Shown: one piece after another, positions 16,861 through 25,327 of the stretch
Position numbering within the stretch: the stretch's first letter is position 1
How the letters are laid out: each line of letters begins with the position of its first letter
DNA from: JAAYEA01 sp012689325
GTDB lineage: Bacteria; Chloroflexota; Anaerolineae; JAAYEA01
Direction of reading: 5' to 3'
Length of the DNA stretch: 64,000 nt
NCBI GenBank assembly: GCA_036841525.1
Contig: DAITVZ010000007.1
Span: 1 to 64,000 of the forward strand
The notes under the pieces: model-generated
What the model was told of the DNA's origin: nothing
Seen by the model: the letters and a program-made list of their open reading frames with translations, nothing else
Databases searched by the model: none
Program-made: the position numbers and the translations under genes

Positions 16861-17193
16861 GTGGATACGCCGGTTCGGATCATGTGGAGCTTTACCTTGG
16901 GCAATCCCTGGCGTCTGACGCCCAAGGAGGAGCGGGATAGGCTCCTGGAGCTCATGAGGCAGGACGAGATCAAGTGGAAGGCCGCCGGGGTCAAGTTGCT
17001 GGGCACCTTTACCGCCGGAGGCGAGGGCGGCAATGGCTATGGCCACACCTGGCTGCTGGAGGCGCCCAATTGGGATGTGGCGGTGGGGGTCAACACCGAC
17101 ATCGCGCTCGGCCAATGGGTCAAGCACATCGAAAAGTATGCGATCTGGTTCGGCTGGACCTTGGGCGTCGAGGATGCCTGGGCCAAGCTCTAG
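16861..17193 (+). CDS. Small protein of unknown function between the two clamp genes
   Basis: A 110-residue reading frame from the GTG at 16861 (ribosome-site-like AGGGTGGG), or 103 residues from the ATG at 16882. The protein has IMWSFTLGNPW, a helix TPKEERDRLLELMRQDEIKW, GVKLLGTFTAG, GHTWLLEAPNWDVAVGV and a final helix with WFGWTLGVEDAWA. The alternation of strands and helices suggests a ferredoxin-like alpha/beta barrel of the DUF3303 or EthD kind, but I cannot assign it. It is oriented against both flanking dnaN genes and has its own promoter. Codon use and GC look native. Confidence 0.65.
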   Translation: MDTPVRIMWSFTLGNPWRLTPKEERDRLLELMRQDEIKWKAAGVKLLGTFTAGGEGGNGYGHTWLLEAPNWDVAVGVNTDIALGQWVKHIEKYAIWFGWTLGVEDAWAKL

Positions 17194-17223
17194 CCGTACA
17201 TCTCGCGCGACTCGCAGGGTCTT

Positions 17224-18357
17224 CTAGACCACGATGACGTGGATCACGTGCAAAAAGGTGGGGTCGCCCGCCGGCCGGAGGAGCCCCGGCCGCGTGGGGG
17301 CGGTGGCCTCCAGTGTCACCTGCTCGGCGTGGATGACGTTCAGCGCTTCCAGCAGGTAGCGGGCGTTGAAGGCGATGGACATCTCGTCGCCCTCCACCGC
17401 GGCGGCGAGCTGCCCAACGTGGCTGCCGGCCTCGGCGGAGGAAGCGGCCACTTGCACTTGGCCGCGCGGCCCCGCGCCGGCGGGGATCAGGCGCAATCGC
17501 ACGATATTGGCCGAATCGCGAGCGAAAAAGAGGGCCAGTCGAACGGCGTCGCGGAATTGGGCGGTGTCCAGCGTGGCGCGGGTGACATAGCCTGTGGGGA
17601 TGAGCCGGCTATAGTCGGGAAAGCTGCCCTCGAGGAGCTGCGAGACCAGGCTGATCTTGCCCGCGCGGAAAAAGATCTGGCTGCGTTGCGCCGAGATGCT
17701 CATCGCCACCGGCTCGTTCGGCTCCTCCTGGCAGGCGCGGCCCACCTCTTGCAGCGCGCGGGCGGGGACCACCACTTCCTGGACGTTTCCCATCTCGCGC
17801 GGCAGCTCGGCGGAGCGCACCGAGAGCCGAAAGCCGTCGGAAGCGGCCAGGATGAGGGTGTGGCCCTCCAGCCGTAACAGCGCGCCGGTGAGCACGGGGC
17901 GGCTCTCGTCGGCGGCCGCGGCCAGCGTCACCTGCTCGATCATCTCGCGCCAGAGCTCCGGCGCCAGGGCGATCACCGGGTCATCGGGGGCGGCGGCGGG
18001 CAAGAGGGGAAACTCGACGGCGTCGATGCCTTTGATGCTCGTCTCGTATTGGGCGCAGCGCAGGTTGAGCGATTTGGTTCGCACATCCACCGCCAAGTCG
18101 ATGCGCTCCGGCGGCAACGAGGTGACGAACCCGGCCAGCAGGCGCGCAGGGACCGTGATGGCGCCATCTTCGTCCACCTTGGCCCCCACGCGATAACCGA
18201 TGGCCAGCTCCAGGTCGGTGGCGGATAGGGTAAGCTCGCCTCCGGCGGTGCGCAGCAGGATATTCGCCAGGACGGGCAGCGCGCTGCGGGTCGCCACGGC
18301 TCGGCTGACCATGGCAAGCCCCTTGGCCAGGTTTTCCTGGAGACAGGCGACCCTCAC
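17224..18357 (-). CDS. dnaN: Sliding clamp paralogue (DnaN-like), copy 2
   Basis: This is a 377-residue beta clamp, exactly the length of copy 1 and similar along its whole length (CLQENLAKGL, SATDLELAIG, GIDAVEFPLLP, ASDGFRLSVR). It differs at the very end: it finishes LHVIHVIVV, without the MPM tail that in known clamps lines the partner-binding pocket. It is 15 bp downstream of a methyltransferase gene rather than next to recF or dnaA. Three intact domains argue against a pseudogene. It may form a homomeric specialised clamp or mix with copy 1. Which copy serves the replicase cannot be told here, but the recF-linked, MPM-bearing copy is the better candidate. Confidence 0.93.
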   Translation of the reverse strand: MRVACLQENLAKGLAMVSRAVATRSALPVLANILLRTAGGELTLSATDLELAIGYRVGAKVDEDGAITVPARLLAGFVTSLPPERIDLAVDVRTKSLNLRCAQYETSIKGIDAVEFPLLPAAAPDDPVIALAPELWREMIEQVTLAAAADESRPVLTGALLRLEGHTLILAASDGFRLSVRSAELPREMGNVQEVVVPARALQEVGRACQEEPNEPVAMSISAQRSQIFFRAGKISLVSQLLEGSFPDYSRLIPTGYVTRATLDTAQFRDAVRLALFFARDSANIVRLRLIPAGAGPRGQVQVAASSAEAGSHVGQLAAAVEGDEMSIAFNARYLLEALNVIHAEQVTLEATAPTRPGLLRPAGDPTFLHVIHVIVV

Positions 18358-18372
18358 CGCGATCCTCCCCGC

Positions 18373-19275
18373 CTAGAGCGGCGTCTTGAAATCGTAAATC
18401 CCCTCGCGCGTGGACCACGCCCGTCCGCAGCCCGAGCACATCAACGCCTCGTCGCCCGGGCGCAGCTCGGCGCTGTGGCAGGCGGGGCAGCGGAAGGGGC
18501 TGGCGGGCAGCGGCGCGGCCTCGCCGGCCGTCCGGGCTCGCAAAAAGATGCTGGGGGTCCACTCCAGCGGCGCCGTGGGCGCCTGCAAGAGGCCATCCAG
18601 CGCGGCCAGGGCGCGCACGGGGATATGTCTCTTGAGCCAGGGCTGGCGAAAGGCGGAAACACACCGCTTGGCTTGCACATCCAGCCCCGCCCCGGCCAGC
18701 AGATCGCCGATGAAGCGGGGATGAAAGTCGAAATTCAGCGGCACGAACTCGTAGGGCTTCCGCGCAAAGGGGTTGTCCGGCTGCCGGCGGAGCAGGTAGC
18801 GGGCGATGGCCTTGAGGTTGCGCTTGTTGGCGAACTCCAGCACCAGGCGGCTATCGCTGGAGAGGATGCGGCGGATCTCGCCGATGGCCGTACCCGGCTC
18901 GGCCAGGTGGTGGATGACGCGCACCATGACCGAGGTGTCAAAGGCGCCATCGGCGAAGGGGAGGCTATAGAGGTTGCCCACCACGTAGGTGAAGCGCGGG
19001 TCAGCGCCCAGGCGCCGGCGGGCGTCCTCCATCATGGAGCGGGAATAGTCCAGCAGGACCACCTGCTGATAGCCCGCATAGAGGTCGGCCAGCCGCCCAA
19101 AGCCCGCGCCGAGGTCGACAAGGCGCCGCCCGCGGGGCGGGATCAGCGCGCGGAGGGCGATCCGCTCGGCGGCATCCTCGTACTCGCGTCCCTGCCCCTC
19201 CCAGAACTCGGTGCGATAGCCGCTGCCCTCATAGTCCATGACGGCCGGCGTGGCGTGTTCCTGGCTAGACCCCAC
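18373..19275 (-). CDS. Class I SAM-dependent methyltransferase with C-terminal zinc ribbon
   Basis: About 300 residues. The Rossmann domain has LVDLGAGFGRLADLYAGY (SAM motif I), VVLLDYSRSMMEDAR and SLPFADGAFDTSVMVRVIHHL, as in methyltransferase-11/25 proteins. The C-terminus carries a Trm112-like ribbon with CPACHSAEL and CSGCGRAW, then a short YDF ending. The start is placed at the GTG at 19275, preceded by GAGAGGT; the ATG at 19239 is an alternative. It is followed 15 bp later by the second dnaN and is probably co-transcribed with it. The methyl acceptor is unknown; the ribbon points to a small-molecule, lipid-quinone or tRNA-type methylase without deciding between them. Confidence 0.87.
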   Translation of the reverse strand: MGSSQEHATPAVMDYEGSGYRTEFWEGQGREYEDAAERIALRALIPPRGRRLVDLGAGFGRLADLYAGYQQVVLLDYSRSMMEDARRRLGADPRFTYVVGNLYSLPFADGAFDTSVMVRVIHHLAEPGTAIGEIRRILSSDSRLVLEFANKRNLKAIARYLLRRQPDNPFARKPYEFVPLNFDFHPRFIGDLLAGAGLDVQAKRCVSAFRQPWLKRHIPVRALAALDGLLQAPTAPLEWTPSIFLRARTAGEAAPLPASPFRCPACHSAELRPGDEALMCSGCGRAWSTREGIYDFKTPL

Positions 19276-19299
19276 TGGACACCTCTCGTGATAGGTTGC

Positions 19300-19333
19300 A
19301 CGTGAAACGTGTGGGCGATGTAAAACGTGAAAC
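19300..19333 (+). repeat. Two copies of ACGTGAAAC
   Basis: The 9-mer ACGTGAAAC occurs at 19300-19308 and 19325-19333, 25 bp apart, in the gap between the divergent methyltransferase and histidine phosphatase genes. It may be a binding-site pair or a short dispersed repeat. Nothing else recognisable was seen there. Confidence 0.35.
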
Positions 19334-19404
19334 ATGGCCGGATTGGCCTGGCGGGGCGATGGCGCTACAATGCGAGCAGCTCACCGCGCCCCAAGGAGGC
19401 CCCC

Positions 19405-20016
19405 ATGACCCGCATCGTGCTCGTCCGGCACGGACAGACGGAGTGGAACCGCATCGAACGCTTCCGCGGCCAGCTTGACGTCCCGCTCAATGACGCGGGA
19501 CGCGCCCAGGCCCGCGCGCTGGCGCGCAAGCTGGCGACTTGGCCCATCACGGCCCTGTACGCCGGGCCGCTCGGGCGCACCCGCGAGACGGCCCGACCCC
19601 TCGCGGAGGCCCTGAACCTCCCCGTGCAAATCCTCGATGGCCTGCTGGACATCAACTATGGCCAATGGGCCGGGCACACGCCGGAGGAAGTGGCCCAGGC
19701 CGAGCCGGAAGCCCACGCCCTCTGGCGCGCGGCGCCGCACCTGGCGCGCCCCACCGGCGGCGAGACGCTGCAAGATGTGCGCGAGCGCGCTGTGGCCGCC
19801 CTGCAAGGGGCCATCGCTGCCCATCCCGGACAAACCATCGCCCTGGTCGGGCACCAGGTGGTGAACAAGGTGCTGCTCTGCGCCGTGCTGGGCCTGGATA
19901 ACTCGCACTTTTGGCGCATCCGCCAGGATAACGCCTGCCTCAACGTCTTTGAGTACCGCGAGGGCGTGTTCGAGATCGTGACGCTGAACGATACCTGCCA
20001 CCTGGCCACGATCTAG
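19405..20016 (+). CDS. Histidine phosphatase family protein (phosphoglycerate mutase-like)
   Basis: The 203-residue protein has the RHG motif VLVRHGQTEWN (phospho-acceptor His9), an Arg-bearing GPLGRTRETA, an acidic GLLDINYGQWAG loop and the second His in ALVGHQVVNK. This is the GpmB/CobC branch, which acts on small phosphate esters in the cytoplasm. It starts at the ATG at 19405 with AAGGAGG upstream; earlier in-frame starts have no ribosome site. It is a single gene converging on the glycosyltransferase operon. The true substrate (3-phosphoglycerate, alpha-ribazole phosphate, or a sugar phosphate) is open. Confidence 0.92.
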   Translation: MTRIVLVRHGQTEWNRIERFRGQLDVPLNDAGRAQARALARKLATWPITALYAGPLGRTRETARPLAEALNLPVQILDGLLDINYGQWAGHTPEEVAQAEPEAHALWRAAPHLARPTGGETLQDVRERAVAALQGAIAAHPGQTIALVGHQVVNKVLLCAVLGLDNSHFWRIRQDNACLNVFEYREGVFEIVTLNDTCHLATI

Positions 20017-20046
20017 TATACGGCAAGCTGACCGCTTGTCAAAACC

Positions 20047-21315
20047 TCAGGCGCTCCGGCGGCTCGCCAGCCCGGCGTAGAGCGCCTCCAGCTCGGCGGC
20101 CTGCGCGGCGATGGACTTGACCGGCAGGATGCCCTGGCTGACCTGAGCCACCTGGGCCGGGTCATCCACGAGCCGCTGCATCTGACGCCGCAGGTCGGCC
20201 GCGTCCCCCGCCCGGAAGAGCCACCCCGCCCGTCCCTCCCGCACCAGGTCGGGCATGCCTCCGATCTCGGACGCCAACACCGGCACCCGCGCGGTCCGCC
20301 CCTCGTGGATCGTCACCGGCGAGTTCTCCGCCCAGACCGAGGGGACCACCAGCACGTCGAGCTCGGCCAGCACCCGGGCGATATCGGCGTGGGCAAAGGG
20401 CCCCTGGAAGCGGACGCCCGGCAGCTCCCGGGCCTGGAGCGCTTGCGCGTAAGCGGCGTCGGCCCCGGCGCTGCCATAGACCCACAGCTCCGCTTGCCCA
20501 CTCAGCCCCGCCCAGGCGTCCAGTAGCACGTGCAGCCCCTTGTGCGGGGCGATGGTGCCAATGTAGCCGAAACGCAACGGCGTATGCGGGGTGCGGCCCT
20601 CGCTCACTTGCCAGGAAACGTCGCTGCCATTGTCCGAGACCCGGACGCGCCCGCGAAAGCCGTGCCGGGCGAACACCTCCGCCAGATAGGCCGAGGGTGA
20701 GATGAGGGCGTCCGCCTGGCGCAGGCAGCGCCGCAGATAGCGCGTCTGGTAGATGAACAGCGGCCACAATGCCGGGGCCAGCGCCCAGCGCTGCCACGGC
20801 CGCAGCGGCAGCTCGGCGCAGCCCGGGCAGCGCGCCCCGCCCAACGGGCCCGAACAGGGCCGCAAGCCCGGCCGCAGCAACTGGCCGTTGTAGCACAGAA
20901 ACCAGTAGTCGTGCAGGGTGACTACTGTGGAAATACCCCGCCGCCGGCAGATAGAGATCAGCTCGCCGGAGAGCTTGAAGAGGTGCTGAAAATGCACCAC
21001 GTCGGGCCCGCCGCCTGCGTAGCGATCGAGATAGGCGGCGAAATCGTGCGCGATCTGGGGGTTGCGAAAGCGCGCCAGGGCGCGGCGAGCCAGTTGGGTC
21101 GGGCCGGGCGGCGCGTTATAGTACACGCGATGAACCGGCAGCCCCGCGTAGGCGTCATCTTCCGCGGCCAATTCGCGCTCGGGGCGCCCCTCCTCCCGGC
21201 AATAGAGGGCCACCTCGTGGCGCTGCGCCAGCTCCCGCGCGAGCTGGTAGGTGTAGACCTCGCTGCCGGCGGTGTGGCGAGGCAGGAACCAGTGCACGAC
21301 CTGCAGGATGCGCAT
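20047..21315 (-). CDS. GT4-family glycosyltransferase
   Basis: The 422-residue GT-B protein starts MRILQVVHWFLPRHTAGSEVY, typical of GT4. It has the N-terminal VVTLHDYWFLCY and a cysteine cluster (CSGPLGGARCPGC) seen in GT4 enzymes from polysaccharide loci. The C-terminal nucleotide-sugar domain has FGYIGTIAPHKGLHVLL and the EX7E-type region VVPSVWAENSPVTIHEG. It is the last gene of the minus-strand cluster; its ATG at 21315 directly abuts the stop of the preceding glycosyltransferase gene. It adds one sugar to an envelope glycan on the cytoplasmic face; donor and linkage are unknown. Confidence 0.92.
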   Translation of the reverse strand: MRILQVVHWFLPRHTAGSEVYTYQLARELAQRHEVALYCREEGRPERELAAEDDAYAGLPVHRVYYNAPPGPTQLARRALARFRNPQIAHDFAAYLDRYAGGGPDVVHFQHLFKLSGELISICRRRGISTVVTLHDYWFLCYNGQLLRPGLRPCSGPLGGARCPGCAELPLRPWQRWALAPALWPLFIYQTRYLRRCLRQADALISPSAYLAEVFARHGFRGRVRVSDNGSDVSWQVSEGRTPHTPLRFGYIGTIAPHKGLHVLLDAWAGLSGQAELWVYGSAGADAAYAQALQARELPGVRFQGPFAHADIARVLAELDVLVVPSVWAENSPVTIHEGRTARVPVLASEIGGMPDLVREGRAGWLFRAGDAADLRRQMQRLVDDPAQVAQVSQGILPVKSIAAQAAELEALYAGLASRRSA

Positions 21316-22584
21316 CTAGCCGCCGCCTCCCGCCAGCTCCCGATAGAGCTCCTCCAACTGCGCCGCCGCCCGCTCCCAGGTGAAGCGCTCGCGCACCTTG
21401 CGCTGCCCCGCCGCGCCCATGCGCTGGGCCAACGCGGGATCGTCCAGCAGCCGCGCGATGGCGGCGGCCAGCGCCGGCGCGTCGCCAAAGGGAACCAACA
21501 GCCCGTCTACCCCGTCCTCCACGACTGCGGGCACGGCCCCCGCCCGCGCGCCGATGACGGGCTTGCCCGCCGCCCAGGCCTCCAGATACACCAGGCCGAA
21601 CGACTCGGTGCGGGAGGGAAGCGCCAGCATCGCGCAGGCGGCCAGCGCGTCCGCCTTGTCCTCCTCGCTGACCGCGCCCAGGAGGTGGCAATGGGCGCGC
21701 CATCCCTCGGGCAGGGAGTCGTAGAACCGCTGAAAGTGGGCCATGGGCTGGCCGAGCATCACCAGGTCGCCGTCGTAGCCGCGCTGCCGCAGCTCGCCCA
21801 GGGCTTGCACGAGGTAGGTGGCCCCTTTGTGCTCGTTGAGCGCGCCGATATAGAGGACGAAGGGAGGGGCGATGCCGTGGCGGGCGCGGAAGCGCGCCGC
21901 GTCGCCGCGGCCGAGGGCCGCCGCATCGACGCCGCCGCTGACGATGCGCACCCGCTCGGCGGCGACGCCCTGCGACACCAAATAGTCGGCCTCGATGGCG
22001 GTCAGGGCGATGACGGCGTCGCTCCCGCGGATCAGCGACATCTGGTGGCGCATGGTGTAAAGCTGGCGCACCCGTTGGTCGCCCGCCCCGCCCAGGTGCA
22101 CCAGCGGCGTGAGGACAAACGGGATCCCGGCGCGCCGGGCGCAGCGCCAGGCCGGGCCCAGCAGCGACTCGAAGGGGATGTTCCAGCCGTGCACCAAATC
22201 AAAGGGCATATCCTGTGAATCGAAGGATCGCTCCAGCGAGGGGAGCCACGGGGTGTAGCGGGCCATCCGCCACAGCGCCGCCTCGCTGACCCCGGCGCGC
22301 TGCGAGCCCATTACCGCCAGCCGGCGCAGCGCGTGATACGAATAGGGCAGCGCCGGCAGGTGGCGCACCGCAAACCGCCGGACGACGACGCCCTCGTCTT
22401 GCTCCTGCCCCACGGGGAGACGGCCCTTCCTGTGCGACCAGAGGTGATCGACCTCCAGCGCGTCGCTGACCCAGGCTTCCACCCGATGGCCGCGCTGCGC
22501 CAGCCGCCGGGCGACCTGCTGCACAAAGACCTGCGCGCCGCCGATAAAGGGCGGGTAGCCGATATTGACGTGCAGGATCCTCAC
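21316..22584 (-). CDS. GT4-family glycosyltransferase
   Basis: About 422 residues, from the GTG at 22584 (RILHVNIGYPPFIGGAQVFV follows, GGGGAGGGG upstream). An ATG at 22653 would lie inside the previous gene and adds a non-homologous tail. Core features are the LVHGWNIPFES and PFVLTPLVHLGG segments of the acceptor domain, FVLYIGALNEHKGATYLV, and the ALPSRTESFGLVYLEAWAAGKPVIGAR donor-binding stretch with the family's Glu pair. It lies 19 bp after the GT-methyltransferase fusion gene and directly before the next glycosyltransferase. Specificity unknown. Confidence 0.92.
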   Translation of the reverse strand: MRILHVNIGYPPFIGGAQVFVQQVARRLAQRGHRVEAWVSDALEVDHLWSHRKGRLPVGQEQDEGVVVRRFAVRHLPALPYSYHALRRLAVMGSQRAGVSEAALWRMARYTPWLPSLERSFDSQDMPFDLVHGWNIPFESLLGPAWRCARRAGIPFVLTPLVHLGGAGDQRVRQLYTMRHQMSLIRGSDAVIALTAIEADYLVSQGVAAERVRIVSGGVDAAALGRGDAARFRARHGIAPPFVLYIGALNEHKGATYLVQALGELRQRGYDGDLVMLGQPMAHFQRFYDSLPEGWRAHCHLLGAVSEEDKADALAACAMLALPSRTESFGLVYLEAWAAGKPVIGARAGAVPAVVEDGVDGLLVPFGDAPALAAAIARLLDDPALAQRMGAAGQRKVRERFTWERAAAQLEELYRELAGGGG

Positions 22585-22603
22585 CGAGCTCGCCCCTCCC
22601 CGC

Positions 22604-25327
22604 TCATTTGACGGCGCAGGCCACGCAATCCTGGTCGCCAAAGAGGAGGCCATTCACCCGCTGCAGGTCGCGGTTCAGGGTCAGCGCCCACTGCCGCTGC
22701 GCCTCGTCGGCGGCCAGCTCCACGTCCAGCAGGTCGAGCTTGAGTTCCTCCGGCATGGGCGAAAGGGAGCTGAGCTCCACCCTACGGAAGCCGTTGGCCT
22801 CCAACAGGAACTGCAGCGCCTGCGGGTGGATGGGCTTGTTGTGGGTCAGGTCCTTGTAAAAGGTGTGGTAAAAGATACTCAAGCTCGCGGCGTTGGGCGT
22901 GACCAGGACCAACGGCCCGCCGTAGAGCAGCTTGCGGTGGCAGAGCTGCGCGAACTCCCACAGCCGCGGGGCGGGCAGGTGTTCCACCACGTGAGCGGCA
23001 TAAATGCCCCCCAGCGACTTGTCGGGCACGGCGGCCAGGTGGGCCAGCAGGTCCTCCTGGCGCACGTCGAGCCCCTTCTTGCGGCAGAGCAGCACCGAGT
23101 CCTCGTCCAGGTCCACGCCATAGCTGGGGATGCCCGCCTCGCGGAGCAGCTCCAAAAAAATGCCGTGCCCGCACCCCAGGTCCACCACCCCCGGTGCGTG
23201 GCGGAAGCGCTCCACCAGCGGCGCATAGACCTGCCGCACGATATCGGGCCGTCCGCCCACCGCGTCGGCGTGCAGGAAATAGTTGAACCCGCCCTCGATC
23301 TGCCCTGAGGGCGCCAGCAACGTGGAGAGCTGCTCGAGGCGCTGCGACATCTCGTCCGACAGGCCCCCGAGCGCCTCGCGCACCGCCTTGACGTCGCGGC
23401 GCACCGCTTCCGGATTCTCGTCCAGCAACTGCCTCAGGTCGGCCAGTTGCTGGGCCAGCACCTCCTGGCGTTGGGTCAGCGCGTCGTGGGCCGCGCGCAA
23501 TTGCTCCCATTGCGCCCACAAGGCGGCGTCCCGGGAGGCGCGGGCCTTGTCCGCCTGTTCCCAGGCGGCGGCGCGTGTCTCGTGCTCTTGTTGCAGGGCG
23601 GCGGTGCGCGTCTCGACCTCTCGTTGCCAGCCGGCGGCGCGCGCCTCGAACGCCTCAATAGCAGCCGAGGCCTGGTTCATGTGGGCCATCTCAGCCGCTG
23701 CCGAGCTGAGCGTTTGCGCCAGGTCCGTCTCCAGCGCCTCGGAGAGGGCCTGAATCCGGGCCTGCAACTGCTCTTGCTGCGCCTGGTGCGGGGCCATCCA
23801 GGACTCGAACTGCTGGCGGAGCTGGCCGAGATGCTCGCGCCAGCCCTCGCTGGCGGCCGCCGCCGTGCGCACCTGCCCATCGAGGGCGCGTAGCTCCCAG
23901 ATCACCCGGCGGTTCACCTGCACCTGCCGCTCGATGATCGGGTCCACGTACGGCTCTTTCAGGTGGGAGGTCAGGTTGCGGCGTATCCAGGCGATGATGG
24001 GGCCGATGACCGGCTTGTCGGAGCGCACCGTGTAGCTGCGCAGGGCGATATCCCCCGCGGCCTCCAGCTCGCGGTAGTGGTTCTCGCGGTCGGGCGCGGG
24101 CGCCGGGATCGCCGGGGCTGCCGCCGGCGCCATCGTCGGAGGCTCGCTGGCTGCCGGCGCGGCGGGCTCGGCGGGCGTGCGCGCCTCGCTGAGGCCCGCC
24201 TGATAGCGCATCGCCTGCTCCAGCACCGCGTCCCAATGTTGGTGGAAGGCCTCCAGCGAGTAGGCGGCGGCGCGCTCCAGGCCGCGCTGGCGCAGCGTCT
24301 CGGCCAGCGCGGGATCACGGAAGAGGGACAGCACTTGCTCGGCCAGCCCCTCCACATCCTCCGGCGCGAAGGTCAGCCCCGCATCGCCCAGGGTATGGGG
24401 GATGGCGGTCGAGTTGGTCCCCACCACCGGCAGGCCGCTGGCCATGGCCTCGATCAGCGGGACGCAAAAGCCCTCGTGCAGGCTGCTGGTGACATAGACG
24501 TCGGCCAGGCGGTAATAGGGCGGCAGGTGAGGCACTGGCCCGGTGAAAACCACCCGCTTCTCCACGCCCAGCTCGCGGGCCAGCCGCTTGACGTCCGCCA
24601 CCAGGGGAGCGTAGGCGGAGGAGCGATCGTCGCCCACCAGGAGGAGCATCGTCTCGGGGTACTCTTGGCGGATCAGCGGCAGCGCGCGCACCAGCAGGTC
24701 GACGCGCTTGTTGCCCGCCATCCTCCCCACGTAGAGCAGCACCCGCTGGCCCGCCAGCCCGTAGCGGCGGACCATCTCGGGGTCGCGCTCACCGGGGGAG
24801 AAATCCTCCAGCGGCACCGCGTAAGGGAACATGAAGGCGCGATCGGCGCGGAATCCATAGCGCTCCACCAGCTCGCCGTGGGTAAAGGCGCTGTGCCCGA
24901 TGGCGTAATCGGCGTGCGAGAGCAGGTCGGGCAGCTCGTCCAGGGAGCGCCGCAACATGCCCAGCGCTTCCTCGCTGCCCCACAGCTCGGGCGGGGTCAC
25001 GCCGTGATAGTCGAACACCACTACGCCGCGGTCCACCTCGCGGATGCTCTCCACCAGCTCGTACCAGTTGGGATAGTCATAGACATATAGGTCGCTGGCG
25101 AAAAAGTGCTCGCGCTGCCCGGCGGGCCAGTTGTCGCCGCCCACTAGCTGGGCCAGGTTGCAGGTCACGCACAGGGCGCGCACGTCTCCCGGCACGTCGT
25201 CGGCGATGCTCTGCACGTAAACGCGAACCTCGTCGCCGCGGTCGCGAAAATAGCGGGCCTTGTCCATCAGGCTGCGGCCGATGGCGTCCTTGGCGATCAG
25301 GTTCAGGTTGATCAGGCTGACTCTCAT
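22604..25327 (-). CDS. Fusion: GT4 glycosyltransferase, coiled coil, SAM methyltransferase
   Basis: This 907-residue protein has three parts. Residues 1-375 are a GT4 enzyme (LLYVGRMAGNKRVDLLV, SSLHEGFCVPLIEAMASG). A Pro/Ala-rich hinge (383-412) and a helical segment lead to a long predicted coiled coil, about 465-675, rich in Gln, Ala, Glu and Arg (EVETRTAALQQEHETRAAAW). Residues 676-907 are a class I methyltransferase with VVDLGCGHGIFLELL (714-728) and AAHVVEHLP. The ATG at 25327 overlaps the preceding stop (ATGA). In WbdD-type chain terminators a coiled coil links the capping enzyme to the polymerase and sets chain length. This fusion could extend and then methylate-cap the glycan, but no experiment is implied by the sequence. 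Confidence 0.9.
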   Translation of the reverse strand: MRVSLINLNLIAKDAIGRSLMDKARYFRDRGDEVRVYVQSIADDVPGDVRALCVTCNLAQLVGGDNWPAGQREHFFASDLYVYDYPNWYELVESIREVDRGVVVFDYHGVTPPELWGSEEALGMLRRSLDELPDLLSHADYAIGHSAFTHGELVERYGFRADRAFMFPYAVPLEDFSPGERDPEMVRRYGLAGQRVLLYVGRMAGNKRVDLLVRALPLIRQEYPETMLLLVGDDRSSAYAPLVADVKRLARELGVEKRVVFTGPVPHLPPYYRLADVYVTSSLHEGFCVPLIEAMASGLPVVGTNSTAIPHTLGDAGLTFAPEDVEGLAEQVLSLFRDPALAETLRQRGLERAAAYSLEAFHQHWDAVLEQAMRYQAGLSEARTPAEPAAPAASEPPTMAPAAAPAIPAPAPDRENHYRELEAAGDIALRSYTVRSDKPVIGPIIAWIRRNLTSHLKEPYVDPIIERQVQVNRRVIWELRALDGQVRTAAAASEGWREHLGQLRQQFESWMAPHQAQQEQLQARIQALSEALETDLAQTLSSAAAEMAHMNQASAAIEAFEARAAGWQREVETRTAALQQEHETRAAAWEQADKARASRDAALWAQWEQLRAAHDALTQRQEVLAQQLADLRQLLDENPEAVRRDVKAVREALGGLSDEMSQRLEQLSTLLAPSGQIEGGFNYFLHADAVGGRPDIVRQVYAPLVERFRHAPGVVDLGCGHGIFLELLREAGIPSYGVDLDEDSVLLCRKKGLDVRQEDLLAHLAAVPDKSLGGIYAAHVVEHLPAPRLWEFAQLCHRKLLYGGPLVLVTPNAASLSIFYHTFYKDLTHNKPIHPQALQFLLEANGFRRVELSSLSPMPEELKLDLLDVELAADEAQRQWALTLNRDLQRVNGLLFGDQDCVACAVK

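Noticed and set aside
14015..18372. Replication origin next to dnaN and recF
   Set aside because: No dnaA gene and no cluster of DnaA boxes (TTATCCACA-like) was seen in the intergenic parts; GC skew could not be computed here.
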